This document shows positions 55,601 to 58,220 of a stretch of 58,220 nucleotides of DNA, piece after piece. The notes below the pieces were generated by a model. The model was not told where the DNA came from, did not search any database, and saw nothing but the letters and a program-made list of their open reading frames with translations. This stretch comes from Fragilaria crotonensis. Taxonomy: Eukaryota > Bacillariophyta > Fragilariophyceae > Fragilariales > Fragilariaceae. Both the position numbers and the translations under genes were made by a program. The stretch covers positions 1 to 58,220 of the forward strand of contig JAKSYS010000387.1 of the NCBI GenBank assembly GCA_022925895.1. The letters are read 5' to 3'. The first letter of the stretch is position 1; the number at the start of each line of letters is the position of its first letter.

Positions 55601-56725
55601 CAACCTTTTAACGAAATCGTCGAGCGCATAAATTGATTCGTTCTTCCTCTCCATCGGGTATACCTTCGCGAATCCACGGCCGTTTCCAATCACGTGGGCG
55701 TACCTTTGGGACTCCAGAGAAAGCACCTTGGGCTCCATTATGTCCGCATAAAACATCCCACCCATTCGCGGATAGCGTAGGTGCGCCATTTGCGTTTTGA
55801 ATCGCCGCGTTGCTGGGTTTGGTATGGATCGAACCCCTTTTTGTGTCGTCACATTAAGGGTTTTCTTCGCTGTCTCGATCCCAACCAACCATCGCTTGGC
55901 GACATTCTCGGGTGTCACTTCCGAAGTCACATCACCGGTTCGAATTGCATACACCTTTGTATCCGCTTCGTACGTTGTCAGTGCGGCGACACGTCTCAGT
56001 ATAGGGTCGTTGTCGAGCGTTCCGACTTCGTTCGCGGTCTCGATCTCAAACAAAGATTGTGTAGCTTCGAGGGTTCTTATGCAACTTTTGATTCTATGTT
56101 TATCGGACTTGGATCTGAGGACTTTTAAGCGCCGAGCTCGTAAAGTTGAAATTGTAGAATCGTCCGTCTTGGAATCCTCCTCCACGAGCGAGAGCGCGAA
56201 GTTACTAGGAATCCATTCGACGTCAGACGTCAGTTCGACATGGAGTGCGACATCGTCGAGTTCGGCTTGTGTCGGCAGTCGCGTGGTAAAACCAGCAATA
56301 ACGCCTTCGAGGTCAAAGGAATGGTCAAGGGCTCAGAGGGTACGAAGACCGAAGATCGAGTCGGGGGCATACTGTCTATGTCGTTCGTCGACATGCACAT
56401 CATTGTCTCGTAATTGGTTCGGAGAGAGGAGGGAGAAGCTTAGTGATTCACCGAAGAAAAGTGCCTCATTGATAATCAGAACAAATGTGGCGTTAGAAGT
56501 TGGACAGTCATATGCCGTTGCCACTGTTGCGATTGGTACCGTCTTTGATGGGTAATCAGGCGAGTACGCTTCAACCGTCGCGTTTCGCCCCGAGTATTCC
56601 AAGACGACGCAGTTGCCTCCAGCGACGCATGTGTCGGCGTGAGAATCCATTTCACACCTTCCCGCGCGATGGTCGCCTTTAGTGATCGCGTCATAGTCTA
56701 CGGCATACACAGCCCTTGATACCAT
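52640..56725 (-). pseudogene. F pol: protease, integrase, reverse transcriptase, RNase H
   Basis: Starts at ATG 56725 and ends at TAA 52640-52642. Protease 'MDSHADTCVAGGNCVVL' is near 56640. The integrase core has 'GGMFYADIMEP' (about 55745) and a Glu box near 55470. The frame 55400-54135 carries the integrase tail and linker with 'LLVEWKDGTSTWVSL'. The frame 54144-52756 carries the reverse transcriptase ('ARLVARGSMTEATKEE', YVDD near 53720) and most of RNase H. Shifts near 56330, 55600, 55440, 54140 and 52795 break the polyprotein. Otherwise it is well conserved with A. Confidence 0.9.
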
Positions 56726-56743
56726 CGCGACAGTGTGTTCATG

Positions 56744-58125
56744 TCAGGCACTGTCCTTCTTCGCCTTCTTCTTATTGTGCGCACCGCGGCAATTCTTTCC
56801 GGCAGCGTCGTCAGCGCTCGAATCGTCTTCGTCCTCGTCACTCTCGTCCTTCTCCTTTTCTTATCCACCTCCTTTAGCACATCTTTAATCTGCTTCTTAA
56901 GGGCTGCCACTGACCTCTTCTTCCCCTTCGATTTCTTGCCGTCCTTATCCTTATTCCATGTTCTGAGCTGATCTTGCTGCTCTTGGGTGAGGAGGCGATA
57001 GATCTTCGGGGGATACCACTTGTTCTCCAACTTAAAGTTCTTTGGAAGTTTCCCTCCTTTTCCCTTCTGGTCGGATTTTTCTCCGCCGCTCTTCAATCCA
57101 GAGATGTTCCGCTCCTTACTCTTCTCAAGGGTAGCTCGATTTTCGACTGTCGTGGATAAGTACTGCTGACAGAGCTGAAAGTCATTCAACAGCTTCACAT
57201 CGCCCAGCACAACCGAAACGGCCGATTCCAATTTTGGATCGGTAATACCCTTTAAGAAATCTGCAACCTTTTTAGATTCCGGGACGGCCTCTGAGGGATC
57301 GCAATCAAGAATCTCGTTATGAGCTGTCTGATGGGTATTGATGAAGTCCTGGAATTTGTATTGGCGACGTGAACCCGAGTAAACGGCGTTGGAGATTGAC
57401 GCATACGCTTTGTTCTTGCGCGTAATCTTTGATGCCGTTCCCTCGCACTGTGTCTTTAAAGCCAAGTACGCCCTCCTCCCATCTTGAGACCTCTCGAATT
57501 TCTTAATGTACGACCATCCCTCACCGTTAACAGTAAACGACTTTAACTCGCGATAGAATCGGGGTTATCGATGTCGTAATCCCCGGAAAATAGTCGCCTC
57601 AATAAGGTATTCGGTTGGTGTACCGAAGTTTGCGGGAATCAGGGTTCATCTGGATTATCTCTCTCATTTCTAGCCAAGTAGATAAGAGGGATCTTTGCGC
57701 ACCCACGATCTGACGGAGGTAGTTCTGGAACGATTCGTTCCAGAGAGCCCACCAGTAAGCTTTTTCCAAAGCGTCCGGCTTCGATGCATCCTCATCCTTG
57801 GCGGCGTCTTTAAGCTCATTGTACTCCTGACATTTTGCCGTGAAGATCGCGACGTCTTCACCTGTGAAGTCATCAGCGTCTGCATCAAGTCCGGTGCGCT
57901 TCCTTTCATCTGCCCAGAAACGAAGTCCTTCAAATTCTTTAACGCCATGAATGGCATGTTGATTTGGGCCATGTTCCTAGGTGGATTCCTCATGACCGAA
58001 GTCGCCATCGAGTTCAACTCCGACTCTGTTGCAAGCAACAAGTCGTCTGGTGAGTTAAATCCTTGGCTTATAAGGTATCGGATGGTTTGGGCATTGAAGC
58101 CACAGAGCTCGAGGGCATTCTCCAT
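56744..58125 (-). pseudogene. F gag
   Basis: Starts at ATG 58125 ('MENALELCGFNAQTIRYLI') and ends at TGA 56744-56746, in frame with the pol ATG at 56725. The N-terminal frame breaks near 57890, and a poor stretch at 57540-57700 holds further indels. The frame 57465-56698 covers the capsid end ('ASKITRKNKAYASI') and the Lys/Asp/Glu-rich tail, with a shift near 56860. Gag architecture is the same as in A, without a zinc knuckle. Confidence 0.85.
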
Positions 58126-58220
58126 TGTGGTTAGTGGTCAAATAGCGCAAAAGCTCAAAAGTCGAAGAAGTGTGCAAACAAACAAGGTAGTGAGAGAGAA
58201 GCGAATCTTATAAATGTCGA

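Larger units (their letters stand above)
52262..58220 (-). mobile_element. Ty1/copia LTR retrotransposon F, right end outside window
   Basis: Complete from gag to 3' LTR on the minus strand; the 5' LTR lies beyond 58220. Proteins align with family A over their whole length but with many substitutions, and the LTR is shorter (188 bp). So F is a related but distinct family. It inserted just upstream of, or within, the start of H. Confidence 0.92.

Noticed and set aside
1-58220. The three family A copies as an assembly palindrome or duplication
   Set aside because: A1, A2 and A3 have different flanks, A2 and A3 have their own target duplications, and A3 has private LTR variants, so they read as separate insertions. 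Raw long reads would settle it.
1-58220. Bacterial operons, ribosome binding sites or CRISPR arrays
   Set aside because: All recognisable proteins are eukaryotic retrotransposon products, and no regularly spaced short repeats were seen.

Overview
The window is eukaryotic and is almost entirely nested retrotransposons. I see no recognisable host housekeeping gene, rRNA, tRNA or CRISPR array. The Ty1/copia pol proteins resemble the CoDi-type copia elements I associate with diatoms and related algae (Asp-Ser-His-Ala-Asp protease motif, late YVDD reverse transcriptase, 'FVDADHAG' RNase H). A diatom or other microalga is my best guess, made from family resemblance only.

Layout, left to right. (1) 1-5515 (+): copia A1, cut by the window edge and inserted into the 3' LTR of the next element. 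(2) 5516-12085 (-): copia D, with the longest intact pol frame. (3) 12086-12604: gene-free, GTAC-rich DNA. (4) 12605-38498 (-): a Ty3/gypsy element G of about 5.3 kb, expanded to 25.9 kb by two tyrosine-recombinase (DIRS-order) retrotransposons. Element B (13725-27800) sits in the integrase gene and itself carries a complete copia A2 (16515-23051). Element C (about 30420-37015) sits at the gag/protease boundary. (5) 38499-52261 (-): a broken Gag-only gene H of roughly 1,090 residues. It is interrupted by a 684-bp insert J (39436-40119) and by copia A3 (40964-50067, +); A3 contains a complete copia E (41319-47712, +). (6) 52262-58220 (-): copia F, a relative of family A, running off the right edge.

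Most nests can be undone on paper. Removing A2 restores the element B reading frame, removing B restores the gypsy integrase frame, removing E restores the A leader sequence (the empty site is present in A2), and removing A3 and J restores the H reading frame. This gives a relative order: H before A3 before E; G before B before A2; G before C; D before A1.

Three observations stand out. First, an in-frame UGA lies between gag and pol at the same place in families A, F and D. Second, an identical 15-nt primer-binding-type sequence abuts three unrelated copia LTRs and looks complementary to a tRNA anticodon arm, as in half-tRNA priming. Third, H is a very long Gag-like protein with no visible pol. 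Most coding regions carry one-base frameshifts. Near-identical copies are broken at different places, so sequencing error or recent decay are both possible. All protein assignments come from reading translated motifs, not from database searches.
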